A stretch of DNA of 64,000 nt, taken from contig CALKKV010000008.1 in assembly GCA_937992195.1 (NCBI GenBank), positions 1-64,000 of the forward strand, in the 5' to 3' direction. A model generated the notes under the pieces. It saw only the letters and a list, made by a program, of their open reading frames with translations. It ran no database searches and was not told the origin of the DNA. Positions 36,040 to 45,366 of the stretch are shown piece after piece. Position 1 is the stretch's first letter; each line of letters begins with the position of its first letter. The DNA is from an uncultured Gammaproteobacteria bacterium. GTDB lineage: Bacteria; Pseudomonadota; Gammaproteobacteria; Arenicellales; Poriferihabitantaceae. Position numbers and translations under genes: made by a program.

Positions 36040-36359
36040 TTAGGGTTTCCAAATAGAGCTCCTCTTATCGAAGAGTATAGCAACCCCCAAACACTCTTCT
36101 CAAAATTTCTTAGAGTTTTATAGAGGACAATATTTTGACGTTGAATCCTGTCATGTTTTCTTATGTGTAACTTGAGAACTTTGGTTTAAAACGTATAACA
36201 CTTAGTTTTTGGGAATATTTCGTAACTGGAATTCTCTATTAGACCTTTTCTCCTCTTTCTGTTAGCTAACTATATCCGGTAAATTTAGTGCACGTACCGA
36301 CGAGCGCCGAACGATCCGCTCGGCTTTAAAAGCCGATGCGGATCAACCGCAAGCTATTT
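36040..36359. other. Intergenic region with a strong stem-loop at 36313-36344
   Basis: No gene. GATCCGC-T-CGGCTT pairs with AAGCCG-A-TGCGGATC at 36313-36344 to make a long, nearly perfect hairpin just past the peroxiredoxin stop. There is no T-run on either side, so it may be a transcript-stabilising or Rho-dependent end rather than an intrinsic terminator. The right-hand part holds the LysR (2) promoter. Confidence 0.5.
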
Positions 36360-37013
36360 CTAATCTGGGGCTTTGGTAAACCGTAAGTACGGAAATACGG
36401 TATTGAACGAACCGAATTTTTCTTTGGCGTCTTCGTCACTAACAGTCGGTGGGATAATCACATCCTCACCAGACTGCCAATTCGCCGGTGTGGCAACACC
36501 CTTCGCCGCTGTGGTTTGCAATGCTTCCAAAGCGCGCACAATTTCCGCGAAATTACGGCCGACAGTCATCGGGTATGTCATGGAGAGTTTCAACTGCTTA
36601 TCGGGGCCAATAATGAAAACCGAGCGAACCGTAGCACTGTCGGCAGGTGTTCTTCCGTCAGGCATATAGGCTTCAGCAGGTAGCATATCAAAGAGTTTTG
36701 ACACCTCTAGCCCGATATCGGCAATGATGGGAAAGCCCGCTTTTGCTTTTGAAAACGTTTCAATATCGTTTTTCCATTTCTTGTGGTCTTCGGCGTTGTC
36801 TACAGACACGCCAATCACTTTGGTATTCCGTTTTTCCCACTCATCCATCAACTGCGATACAGCGCCAAACTCTGTTGTGCAAACTGGAGTGAAATCTTTT
36901 GGATGTGAAAACAGGATGGCCCAGCTATCGCCAATCCACTCGTGAAAATTAATCGGGCCCTGGTCTGTTTCAGCGGTGAAGTCGGGTACGGTTGCGTTAA
37001 TTCGTAAACTCAT
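36360..37013 (-). CDS. 1-Cys peroxiredoxin (Prx6 type)
   Basis: 217 residues. Peroxidatic Cys45 in HPKDFTPVCTTEFG, plus the C-terminal extension typical of Prx6-class enzymes (GEDVIIPPTVSDEDAKEKF). It reduces H2O2 and organic peroxides in the cytoplasm. It lies downstream, same strand, of a methanethiol oxidase gene, whose reaction releases H2O2, so local detoxification is a natural role. ATG start after AGGG. Confidence 0.9.
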   Translation of the reverse strand: MSLRINATVPDFTAETDQGPINFHEWIGDSWAILFSHPKDFTPVCTTEFGAVSQLMDEWEKRNTKVIGVSVDNAEDHKKWKNDIETFSKAKAGFPIIADIGLEVSKLFDMLPAEAYMPDGRTPADSATVRSVFIIGPDKQLKLSMTYPMTVGRNFAEIVRALEALQTTAAKGVATPANWQSGEDVIIPPTVSDEDAKEKFGSFNTVFPYLRFTKAPD

Positions 37014-37105
37014 TGTTTCTCCCTATTTTAGAGGTTAAATTAATATTGAAAAATGTCTTGTAAGTAAGACGAAAACAGGTTTCACTGAAATACTACATCT
37101 GATTG

Positions 37106-37765
37106 TTAATGACCATGTAGCGCTGCAGTGATACCAAAAATGCCAACCAGGATTAAACTGATCGCCCACACAAGATCAAGATTAAACCAAGTTTTAGAGA
37201 GGAATTTCAGACCCAGCCAGAAGTAAATAATAGTTGCGATAATAGCACCCGCAGCTGTCATCGCCATTGTATGGATAAATGCAACTACGAATGCAGTTAT
37301 GACGTTGTTGTCCATCAATAGTTGCGCAGCATGATGCCCTGCCGAATGATCATCATGCCCGGCAATGCCCAAAAAAATGGGAACCAACATTAGTCCAGCG
37401 CCATGTGCCATTGCTGCCAGAAAAGACCACAACGCCAAGCGCGCAGGGTGCACTCTCGCCAATATTTTTGGGTGGCGTCGGTTAATAAGCAAATAGATTC
37501 CCATTGCAATAACTAGTAGTCCAGCACCTAATCGAATCTGTATTTCCCATTCGATTAAAATAGTCATTAATGAAAATGGCAACAGTATGCCAATCATTGC
37601 CAGAAAATGCCCGAGGCCTAACATAGCAATAGCCTTGGGCATGGCACTGTGCTTTTTTTCCATCAATGCGGCTGACACTGCCAAAGGCCAGCCCATGCCT
37701 GGATTAATGCCGTGATAAAAGCCGGAAAAAACAACGGCCCCCCAAAGGGCCGTTGCTGTTGTCAT
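37106..37765 (-). CDS. Polytopic membrane protein with His-rich loop (possible metal transporter)
   Basis: 219 residues from the ATG at 37765 (a GTG at 37771 is possible), six or seven hydrophobic segments. Conserved-looking motifs are FYHGINPGMGWPLAV near the start and AMAHGAGLMLVPIFLG in the middle, followed by the His-rich loop HDDHSAGHH. The layout recalls NiCoT/RcnA and TauE-like metal or sulfur transporters, but I know no characterised member. It lies between the methanethiol oxidase, a copper enzyme in studied cases, and the peroxiredoxin. A terminator-like hairpin lies inside its first codons. Confidence 0.65.
   Translation of the reverse strand: MTTATALWGAVVFSGFYHGINPGMGWPLAVSAALMEKKHSAMPKAIAMLGLGHFLAMIGILLPFSLMTILIEWEIQIRLGAGLLVIAMGIYLLINRRHPKILARVHPARLALWSFLAAMAHGAGLMLVPIFLGIAGHDDHSAGHHAAQLLMDNNVITAFVVAFIHTMAMTAAGAIIATIIYFWLGLKFLSKTWFNLDLVWAISLILVGIFGITAALHGH
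37726..37755 (-). terminator. Terminator-like hairpin inside the start of the membrane protein gene
   Basis: On the coding strand, CAACGGCCC, a 6-nt loop and GGGCCGTTG form a perfect 9-bp, GC-rich stem followed directly by TTTTTT. This has every mark of an intrinsic terminator, yet it begins only about 10 bases after the start codon of the gene at 37106 and 40 bases past the methanethiol oxidase stop. It may end most of the upstream transcript or attenuate the downstream gene. Confidence 0.65.
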
Positions 37766-37794
37766 ATCCACTAATGATTAAACGCAACAAATAG

Positions 37795-39195
37795 TTAAAC
37801 AGATGGGTAACAAAAACTATCAGTTGAACAATCGCCACCTTCAAGTCTTATCTGATGCGCACGTAAACCCTGTGGAAAGTCGATATAGAAATCTTTGTCA
37901 AGTTCTAATCCGCCGTTTTTTCCAACATGCGCCATCACCATTTGACCACCTTCATCGTTAGGATAGAACTGATCGTCCCAAGTGGAGTACAGTGAATTGG
38001 TCCAGTACACTCGTTCTCCATCACGGCTTATTTCTACCATTTGAGGACCAAAAGCAAAGCCTTTACCGTTAGGATGTTTGTGATGTGCAATGATGCCACC
38101 AAGCTCAACTTTTCCAGCAAGCTTGGGGTTCAATGGGTCTGAGACATCATACTGATGCATTTCTCCCAGCCCCCAACAGGCGACGTACAGATATTTATCA
38201 TCGAGACTTAAATCAATATCAGTCACTAATGGCGGTACTGCTTCAAAACCTTTTAACAGCTCAGGTAATTCATCGGCTGAAGCCGGCACAGGATCGATAG
38301 TAATGGTTTTTTTGGATTGCCATTTACCATCATCGTCACGCCACCAGGTAAAAATAGCGCCTTGTAAATTAGTGGTATCCACAACAACACCACAAAAGCC
38401 GTATGACTTTGTTGGGTCGTGTGCGGGGCGTACTTCAAGGGCCATCTGGTAGTTCTCACCAAAGTCCATTGTCTGGATATTTTTGCGAGCGCGTAAATCC
38501 CAAAAATGAATAGAGTGACCATACTTATTAGCTAGTAGATCCTCCGGCACAATACCGTTCTCAAATTGTGGCGGTAAACCCCACTCAGAACTCACCATAT
38601 AATCCTGTGGCAAATTCCACCAGAAGTCATAGTGCTTGTCTTGTTTGCCTCGATCCATCTCATAACGTCCGATAATTTCAAACGTTTCGCAGTCCATAAT
38701 AAAAATTCCTGGAGGGCCATCTGTACCATCAGAACCAGCGCCACCCAAGGTGGAAACATAAATACCTTCTGGTCCACAGTGGATAGTGTGCGGACGTGAA
38801 TAGCCTGTTTTTTCAAACAGCTCTTCTGGTTCAATCGTTTTGTGAATTTTTGCTTTTAACGGATCTTTAACATCGATGATATAAATACGAGAGGATCGAA
38901 TACCCGGAACTATCAGATATCGCCTTTCCAGAAAAGCATGACCACTAAGCGGTGATAATGATGAGGAACAAGCATTCCAACCAAAGTGATGAAATTCATC
39001 ACCTTTATTGGGGACTATAACCTGATGAACTATTTCACCATACGTTTTCGAATCTGGATTAAGGTCAACAACGGCAATTCCGTCAGACATTTCTCCATCG
39101 GGGCTTAGCATGACGGTAAAAGCGTAGTTTTCTGACGGCGCTTGCATGGCAAGCTTTGCAGATGCGTGGAACGTTGGATCGGGTCTTATATTCAT
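37795..39195 (-). CDS. Methanethiol oxidase / selenium-binding protein (SBP56 family)
   Basis: 466 residues, the normal family length. Hallmarks are NACSSSLS near residue 75, RPHTIHCGPEG, DFWWNLPQDYMVSSEWG and the Cys-containing end GGDCSTDSFCYPSV. The family oxidises methanethiol to formaldehyde, H2S and H2O2 in bacterial MtoX. No signal peptide is evident from this start, whereas studied MtoX is periplasmic. The ATG follows AGGAGTAAAG. Upstream of a His-rich membrane protein and a 1-Cys peroxiredoxin; the SCO-type copper chaperone often near mtoX is absent here. Confidence 0.87.
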   Translation of the reverse strand: MNIRPDPTFHASAKLAMQAPSENYAFTVMLSPDGEMSDGIAVVDLNPDSKTYGEIVHQVIVPNKGDEFHHFGWNACSSSLSPLSGHAFLERRYLIVPGIRSSRIYIIDVKDPLKAKIHKTIEPEELFEKTGYSRPHTIHCGPEGIYVSTLGGAGSDGTDGPPGIFIMDCETFEIIGRYEMDRGKQDKHYDFWWNLPQDYMVSSEWGLPPQFENGIVPEDLLANKYGHSIHFWDLRARKNIQTMDFGENYQMALEVRPAHDPTKSYGFCGVVVDTTNLQGAIFTWWRDDDGKWQSKKTITIDPVPASADELPELLKGFEAVPPLVTDIDLSLDDKYLYVACWGLGEMHQYDVSDPLNPKLAGKVELGGIIAHHKHPNGKGFAFGPQMVEISRDGERVYWTNSLYSTWDDQFYPNDEGGQMVMAHVGKNGGLELDKDFYIDFPQGLRAHQIRLEGGDCSTDSFCYPSV

Positions 39196-40131
39196 TATCT
39201 TTACTCCTACTTCCTCGACAGTTTAAAAATGACGGCGGGATAAAAAATAGACAGCTTAGAGAGCAAACACCCGGAAATTCGAACACGATTATTTCCAAAT
39301 AAACTATCTAAAACTTAATCACTTCGCCCACTCTATGTGCTCATGTTCTGTCTCTGATTATTTGGGAGTTTGGTCCGTTCACCCTGAAGCTTGTGTTGTG
39401 CCACGTTAAGTTAGGTATTTTAAAATTCCCGAATTATGAGACAAATTATCAATATATGAGAAAACGTATCATAAGATCAATTGCGGCATTTATCAAGATA
39501 GCAGTCGCGCACATGAGTTATTCAGCCGTTTTGCCTGATTCAGGATTCAGATCTATGCAAAAAAATGGGAGAAGTTAGGGGATAGATCAATTTGCAATCT
39601 TTGACAATTTAGCGATCTCTAACATTTTAATTTTAAGAAACTGCTCGTATTAGTTTTAAATTCACTCAGTTCTACCTATTTAGCCCCAATCAGGACGATA
39701 TTCCTGGAGCTACAGGGCGCTTTTCGATTCCAAAAGTTTTCAATGCTGGAGGGTCATGTATCTAAATAGATAGTGATTCAACAATTTTTCTCAGAACAGT
39801 TACCAATAAACGATATGAAGAGTGGAAGAATCGTCAGCAGTAAACAGTTTTCCTATTTTAGATGACTATCGATACTTTATGAATCTGGTTTTAGGGTTAG
39901 TAAGAACAGCATAAAGCGAATGTGAGAGAGCCGTGTCTTGCGATAGTATTCCGGATAGTCTGAATAGCCAAAACCACGTCTTTTCAGGTAAGCTTCTAGT
40001 CATTCGGGTTCTCTGGCTCTGATGTTTCGGGTGGTGGATTCTCCATAGTACGGCAGTATTTCTAGTTGCAAGCCTTTTAGGCTTATGCCCTTGATAGCTT
40101 GTTTCTCTAATTCAACAAGAGGGTAAGAATA
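39196..40131. other. Long AT-rich gene-free region
   Basis: About 930 bp with no credible gene: short frames here have no ribosome-binding site or family. It separates the leftward methanethiol oxidase from the rightward importer operon and presumably contains both promoters. AAGAGGGTAAG at about 40118-40128 is the ribosome-binding site of the gene at 40132. I see no tRNA or riboswitch-like structure. Confidence 0.5.
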
Positions 40132-41295
40132 ATGCATAAACAACATCTCAATATTGTCGGTGCCGCAATCGCATCGGCTCTCATTTCGCAGACGGCTTTT
40201 GCCAATAAAATCACTGAGCTTGGTAGTGGCGAAGGACAAGTTAATATTGTCGCCTGGCCGGGTTATATTGAGCGCGGTGAAACTGATCCTAATTTTGATT
40301 GGGTAACCGGATTCGAAGATAAAACCGGGTGTAAAGTGCAGGTAAAAACAGCCAACACTTCTGATGAAATGGTTGCGTTAATGAACGAGGGTGGGTTTGA
40401 CTTGGTTACCGCTTCGGGTGACGCATCCCTCCGCTTAATCGCGGGTAAGCGGGTGCAAGAGGTGAATATTGATTTAGTGCCGAGTTGGAGTGATGTTGAC
40501 GATCGTTTGAAAAATGCACCGTGGCATACAGTTAATGATAAACATTATGGTGTGCCATATATGTGGGGGCCGAATGTACTGATGTATAGCACGGAGGTGT
40601 TCAAAGAGGCGCCAACAAGTTGGAATGTCGTATTCGAACCAATGACTTTACCAGATGGAAAGTCGAATGAAGGTCGGGTTCAGGCGTATGATGGACCGAT
40701 CCACGTCGCTGATGCAGCAAATTATCTCATGGCTACTCAACCGGAGCTTGGTATTGAGAGTCCGTACGAGCTAAATGCTGACCAATACAAAGCTGCACTA
40801 GATCTGTTGCGTCAGCAACGGAAGCTGGTTTCACGCTATTGGCATGACGCTTTTATCCAGATGGATGACTTTACCAATGAAGGGGTCGTGGCGTCTGGCT
40901 CATGGCCTTTTCAGGTAAACATATTGCAGTCCAAAGGTGCGAAAGTCGCTTCAACGATTCCAAAAGAAGGTGCCACCGGTTGGTCTGATACCACGATGAT
41001 GCATGCTGATGCGGAAAACCCTAATTGTGCGTACATGTGGATGGAGCACACCTTGTCATCAAACCTTATGAGTGATTTGTCCGTTTGGTTTGGTGCAAAC
41101 CCTGGCGTACCAGCAGCTTGTACCGATGGCCGTGGTATGCAAACGGCGGAAGGTTGCACAAAAAATGGAATGGATGATTTCGAAAAAATAAATTTCTGGA
41201 CGACACCCGTAAGTAAATGCGCCTCACAGAACAACGAATGTGTGCCTTACTACCGCTGGGTAAGCGACTATATTGGCGTTATTGGCGGCCGTTAA
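40132..41295 (+). CDS. PotD-like periplasmic solute-binding protein (2)
   Basis: 387 residues; signal peptide of about 25 residues ending TAFA|NK. The mature protein opens QVNIVAWPGYIERG, and contains CKVQVKTANTSDEMVALM and PYMWGPNVLMYS, typical of PotD/PotF-type family-1 binding proteins. Five Cys in the last 75 residues suggest disulfides. First gene of a PotABCD-type operon; only distantly similar to the protein at 2662. Confidence 0.87.
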   Translation: MHKQHLNIVGAAIASALISQTAFANKITELGSGEGQVNIVAWPGYIERGETDPNFDWVTGFEDKTGCKVQVKTANTSDEMVALMNEGGFDLVTASGDASLRLIAGKRVQEVNIDLVPSWSDVDDRLKNAPWHTVNDKHYGVPYMWGPNVLMYSTEVFKEAPTSWNVVFEPMTLPDGKSNEGRVQAYDGPIHVADAANYLMATQPELGIESPYELNADQYKAALDLLRQQRKLVSRYWHDAFIQMDDFTNEGVVASGSWPFQVNILQSKGAKVASTIPKEGATGWSDTTMMHADAENPNCAYMWMEHTLSSNLMSDLSVWFGANPGVPAACTDGRGMQTAEGCTKNGMDDFEKINFWTTPVSKCASQNNECVPYYRWVSDYIGVIGGR

Positions 41296-41320
41296 TATCT
41301 AACATTTGTTGTAATTAAAA

Positions 41321-41343
41321 TCCGCTCTGTAAAGCAGGGCGGA
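41321..41343 (+). other. Stem-loop between binding-protein and ATPase genes
   Basis: TCCGCTCTG pairs with CAGGGCGGA (one wobble) around a 5-nt loop. It sits in the same relative place as the terminator at 3767 in the first importer operon, but without a T-run. More likely an RNA-stabilising or weakly attenuating hairpin. Confidence 0.45.
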
Positions 41344-41361
41344 ATCTATTTCTGTTAGCTT

Positions 41362-42360
41362 ATGACCGCAGCCGTTTCCTTCGAAAATACCTCCAAACAC
41401 TTCGGAGAAGTGATGGCGATAGATCAAGTTAATCTTGACATACAGCCCGGCGAGTTCTTTGCCATGTTGGGTCCGTCAGGTTCCGGAAAAACCACTTGTT
41501 TGCGCTTGATTGCTGGGTTTGAGAAACCGACATTCGGCAGTGTTCATATTTTCGGTGAACGTAGCGACGGGGTACCGCCGTATCGTCGCAACGTCAATAC
41601 CGTGTTTCAAGACTACGCATTGTTCCCGCATTTAAGTGTCTTGGATAACGTCGCTTATGGATTGATGATCGCAGGTGAGGAGAAAAGCACTCGTAGTAAA
41701 GCCGCGGACGAAATGCTCGAGCTAGTCAGTTTAGGTGGTTTTGGTCATCGCAAACCGTCTCAATTATCCGGTGGACAACGTCAGCGCGTGGCATTGGCGA
41801 GAGCGTTAATTAACAAACCCAAAGTTCTGTTGCTAGATGAACCACTAGGCGCATTGGATTTAAAACTGCGAGAGGAGATGCAGGAAGAACTCAAACTGCT
41901 GCAACGACGTCTCGGACTCACGTTTGTTTTTGTCACTCACGATCAGAGTGAAGCTTTGTCTATGGCAGATCGTGTCGCTGTATTTAACGAGGGGCGAGTT
42001 ATGCAGGTCGACACACCGGAATCGATATACAAGTATCCAAACTCAACCTTTGTCGCAAATTTCGTTGGTGCATCGAATATCGTGCCAGCTGAATTTGTGT
42101 CTGCATTGACAGGCAAAGCCTGTCCTGCCAGCTTGCGTCCGGAATTCATCCAGATAGGTTACGGAGACGGTTATAGCGCAACAGTTGCTGATATCAATTT
42201 TATGGGCGCTGCGCGACGCGTCACAGTTGACTTAGAAGAATGCCGATTGCGGGTGTTATTGGGTGTTGATCAGGAAGCGCCCCGTATCGGCGATCAAGTG
42301 AAGGTAAGTTGGGCGCCTGAGAATCTGCATTTAATGGAGCAAAACAGTGGCAATCGCTAA
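41362..42360 (+). CDS. PotA-like ABC importer ATPase (2)
   Basis: 332 residues. Walker A GPSGSGKT at 37-44, signature LSGGQ at 135-139, Walker B VLLLDE at 155-160 and the switch His in FVTHDQ are intact. A C-terminal TOBE-type domain is shorter than in the ATPase at 3823. The last 14 bases overlap the next permease gene. Energises the second amine importer. Confidence 0.9.
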   Translation: MTAAVSFENTSKHFGEVMAIDQVNLDIQPGEFFAMLGPSGSGKTTCLRLIAGFEKPTFGSVHIFGERSDGVPPYRRNVNTVFQDYALFPHLSVLDNVAYGLMIAGEEKSTRSKAADEMLELVSLGGFGHRKPSQLSGGQRQRVALARALINKPKVLLLDEPLGALDLKLREEMQEELKLLQRRLGLTFVFVTHDQSEALSMADRVAVFNEGRVMQVDTPESIYKYPNSTFVANFVGASNIVPAEFVSALTGKACPASLRPEFIQIGYGDGYSATVADINFMGAARRVTVDLEECRLRVLLGVDQEAPRIGDQVKVSWAPENLHLMEQNSGNR

Positions 42361-43300
42361 GCCAACTGAAGCGACACGTGTTGCTAAAACTGGATGGCTG
42401 GGTCGACTTTCTGATCAGCTTTGGCGCAGTCCGCGGTTGCTATTGGTATTGCTGTTACTGCCTCCGATTGCCTGGTTAGGTATCGTCTATCTGGGCTCGT
42501 TGTTTGCATTATTAATACAGAGCTTCTTTTCTATTGACGAATTTTCTGGCCTGATTAATTACAAATTTACCCTAAAGACCTATGGTGAATTATTCATACC
42601 GGCAAATTTCGATATTATCGTTCGAACCGCCAGTATGGCGGCAATCGTTACACTAGCTGCAATAGCTATCGCTTTTCCAATTGCCTTCTTTGCTGCGCGG
42701 TATGCGAAAGGACGCTGGAAAGCCATTTTTTACCTGGGTGTAATGTTGCCACTGTGGTCCAGTTATCTAGTTAAAGTGTATGCATGGAAATTGATTCTGG
42801 CGAAGGAAGGAATCCTTAACTGGGGATTAGAGACCTTGCACTTATCCTGGTTACTTGATGCCTGGTTGAGTTTGTCTGTGATCGGAGGAAACTCCTTGTC
42901 TGTCAGTTACACCGGAACATTCCTGGTGTTCTTGTATGTCTGGTTGCCGTTTATGATCTTACCGATTCAAGCGGCGCTTGAACGAGTGCCGGGTAATTAT
43001 CTCGAAGCGTCATCTGATTTAGGCGCCAGGCCGATGCAGACCTTGAGAACAATTATCCTGCCGCTGGCACTGCCGGGTATTATTGCTGGATCGATATTTA
43101 CCTTCTCTCTCACGCTGGGCGATTACATCATTCCGCAAATTATCGGTTCTTCCCGCCTTTTTATTGGTCAAGCTGTTTACGCTCATCAAGGCACCGCTGG
43201 CAACATTCCGCTTGCCGCTGCATTTTCGGTTGTCCCTGTGATTATCATGGGGTTTTATTTATGGGGTGCGAAACGGCAGGGGGCATTTGATGCGCTCTGA
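42347..43300 (+). CDS. PotB-like ABC importer permease (2)
   Basis: 317 residues, about six membrane segments; the ATPase-contact loop is [14 protein letters not shown] with ILPLALPGI. The start overlaps the ATPase gene by 14 bases, and its end overlaps the next permease gene by 11 bases, so the four genes form one coupled unit. Inner-membrane channel half. Confidence 0.88.
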   Translation: MAIAKPTEATRVAKTGWLGRLSDQLWRSPRLLLVLLLLPPIAWLGIVYLGSLFALLIQSFFSIDEFSGLINYKFTLKTYGELFIPANFDIIVRTASMAAIVTLAAIAIAFPIAFFAARYAKGRWKAIFYLGVMLPLWSSYLVKVYAWKLILAKEGILNWGLETLHLSWLLDAWLSLSVIGGNSLSVSYTGTFLVFLYVWLPFMILPIQAALERVPGNYLEASSDLGARPMQTLRTIILPLALPGIIAGSIFTFSLTLGDYIIPQIIGSSRLFIGQAVYAHQGTAGNIPLAAAFSVVPVIIMGFYLWGAKRQGAFDAL

Positions 43301-44099
43301 TCAACCCGCACCGTTATCGATAAAAATTCTTGCCGGGGCGGGCTTGTTGTTTTTGCATTTGCCGATTCTACTGATCTTCGTGTACGCCTTTACAACCGAA
43401 GATAAAACCTACCAATGGCCGCCACCGGGCTATACATTGAAATGGCTCGAAGTGACCTGGAATCGACCGGATGTATGGGAGGCGCTCACGCTTTCCGTCA
43501 AGGTCGCGTCTATCTCGACTTTAATAGCAATGTTATTAGGAACGCTTTGTGCTGCGGCAGTGTCTCGAACCCGTTTCTTTGGCCGCGAAGTTGTTTCCCT
43601 TTTAGTTATTCTGCCAATTGCATTGCCGGGTATTATTACCGGAATTTCTCTGCGTTCTGCATTTAATATTGCTGACATTCCGTTTTCGTTTTGGACGATT
43701 GTTCTGGGCCATGCAACGTTTTGTGTCGTAGTTGTTTATAACAATGCTGTGGCGCGATTCCGACGTCTAAGCGGATCCTTAATCGAAGCCTCTATGGATC
43801 TTGGTGCCAACAGTTTCCAAACGTTTCGTCATGTCATCCTCCCTAACATATCAACTGCGCTCCTTGCGGGCGGAATGTTGGCTTTTGCGTTGTCATTTGA
43901 TGAAGTGATTGTGACGACTTTTACCGCAGGGCAACAAGCTACATTACCAATCTGGATGTTAGAAGAACTCGTTCGACCCAGACAACGTCCTGTTACTAAT
44001 GTTGTCGCCATGGTCGTTGTCATTGTTACGTTCGTCCCGATCCTGTTGGCGTATTACTTGACCAGAGACGGTGACCAGGTTGCCGGCCACAGTAAATAG
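43290..44099 (+). CDS. PotC-like ABC importer permease (2)
   Basis: 269 residues from the ATG at 43290, chosen because CAGGGGG precedes it. The contact loop is [20 protein letters not shown], and [12 protein letters not shown] near the end is the PotC/PotI-type segment. Last gene of the second importer operon. A repeat with a GGGGACAG core follows at 44123. Confidence 0.88.
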   Translation: MRSDQPAPLSIKILAGAGLLFLHLPILLIFVYAFTTEDKTYQWPPPGYTLKWLEVTWNRPDVWEALTLSVKVASISTLIAMLLGTLCAAAVSRTRFFGREVVSLLVILPIALPGIITGISLRSAFNIADIPFSFWTIVLGHATFCVVVVYNNAVARFRRLSGSLIEASMDLGANSFQTFRHVILPNISTALLAGGMLAFALSFDEVIVTTFTAGQQATLPIWMLEELVRPRQRPVTNVVAMVVVIVTFVPILLAYYLTRDGDQVAGHSK

Positions 44100-44122
44100 T
44101 CGTTACCGATAGATCAGCAGGG

Positions 44123-44143
44123 ATATCTGGGGACAGTTCCATT
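44123..44143. repeat. Degenerate GGGGACAGTT repeat, copy 4
   Basis: Reads ATATCTGGGGACAGTTCCAT, in the 221-bp spacer between the importer operon and the dehydrogenase gene. The rest of the spacer (to about 44275) may be the tail of the same element. Relatives at 2376, 7943 and 13098. Confidence 0.5.
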
Positions 44144-44320
44144 CCGAATTACATTCCTAGATATATCGGTAGTACTCAGGCGACTGAACCAAATTTCCTA
44201 ATGCCTCGCTATTGATAGAATTCAATTTATGTCTTCCGAGGTATGTAACCTAAGCAGCATGAGCGGAGTTAAAGTACCAATCCGTTTGACTGATACCTGT
44301 TTCTGCAGCAAGCTTTGTCT

Positions 44321-45283
44321 ATGACTGAAAAACCCTTGATTGTGTATCCCGACGCAGATGGCGACGAGGAAGCCCTTTATGTACAACAGTTTGCCCGTTT
44401 ACGCGAAGTTGCCAGTCTGAGAGTCTACACCGGTCGACCAAAATCGAATAAAGAATATATTGAGCGTATAGCAAGGGCACAAGGTGTTTTGCTGGGCTGG
44501 GATCTGCCTGTTGAAGTTATGCAACAAACGGATAATCTGGAAGTGATTAGTTTTACCGGTGTTGGCGCCGACAAGTTTATAGATCTCAATCAAGCCGCGT
44601 CTCAGAATATTGTGGTCTGTAACTGCCCGGGATATTCAGATATCACGGTTGCAGAACACACCATGGCTCTGTTGTTATCGGTTTGTCGTCGTATTCCAAA
44701 CTATGATCGTGCAACACGTAATGGAAACTGGGAGTCAGATAACTCCGCGATTGAGCTGCACGGAAAGTGTATTGGAATTGTGGGTTTTGGTGGTATTGGC
44801 AAACATTTTTCGCAGCTGTGTAAGGCGTTTGGTATGCGGGTATTGGTATGGACTCGGAGCATGAATCCGAAGCTCCAGAATGAATATGGTGTGGAGTTCT
44901 GTGCGCTCGAAGAAATTTACCAACATTGCGAAATTATCTCTCTACATCTTGCATCAAATCCTGAAACAGAAGGCATTATTGACCAGAGTGCGTTCGAAGC
45001 AATGGGCGTTGGCACCATATTGATCAATACCGCTCGCGCCGAGCTCGTAGAGGAAGAAGCACTGATTCAGGCATTGCAAGTCGGTAAGCTAGGCGCTGCT
45101 GGTCTTGATGTGTTTCACGACGAGCCGCCGTCTTTAGAACATCCATTGATCGATATGAAAAATGTTGTTCTGACACCACATATTGGATACAACACCCCTG
45201 AAGCGGTATCCAGGTTATTTTCTATTGCGACAGACAATCTAGTCAGTTACTTTCAAAGAGAGACTAGGAATCAGGTTAACTAG
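44321..45283 (+). CDS. D-2-hydroxyacid dehydrogenase (NAD-dependent)
   Basis: 320 residues from the ATG at 44321. NAD-binding GFGGIG at 155-160, and catalytic R239, E268 and H287 in TARAELVEEEAL, VFHDEPP and TPHIGYNTPEA. This is the phosphoglycerate dehydrogenase / hydroxypyruvate reductase superfamily without the C-terminal ACT domain of SerA. It follows the second amine importer and may reduce a keto acid made from the imported compound. Exact substrate unknown. Confidence 0.87.
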   Translation: MTEKPLIVYPDADGDEEALYVQQFARLREVASLRVYTGRPKSNKEYIERIARAQGVLLGWDLPVEVMQQTDNLEVISFTGVGADKFIDLNQAASQNIVVCNCPGYSDITVAEHTMALLLSVCRRIPNYDRATRNGNWESDNSAIELHGKCIGIVGFGGIGKHFSQLCKAFGMRVLVWTRSMNPKLQNEYGVEFCALEEIYQHCEIISLHLASNPETEGIIDQSAFEAMGVGTILINTARAELVEEEALIQALQVGKLGAAGLDVFHDEPPSLEHPLIDMKNVVLTPHIGYNTPEAVSRLFSIATDNLVSYFQRETRNQVN

Positions 45284-45315
45284 CTAGGTTCCTTATTGAT
45301 ATTTAGAGGGCGCCC

Positions 45316-45351
45316 TCGCCACCTAGTCCTTCTACAAAGACCCAGTGGCGA
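45316..45351. terminator. Possible bidirectional terminator hairpin
   Basis: TCGCCAC and GTGGCGA form a 7-bp stem with a partly paired interior, between two converging genes (stops at 45283 and 45367). T-runs on either side are weak, so termination strength is doubtful. Confidence 0.35.
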
Positions 45352-45366
45352 AGCGTTAAAATTAAA

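Noticed and set aside
36313-36344. Intrinsic terminator of the peroxiredoxin gene
   Set aside because: The stem is strong but no T-run follows in either direction, so it was recorded only as a stem-loop.
39393-39578. 61-codon frame in the long spacer
   Set aside because: No ribosome-binding site, no family, AT-rich composition like the surrounding spacer.
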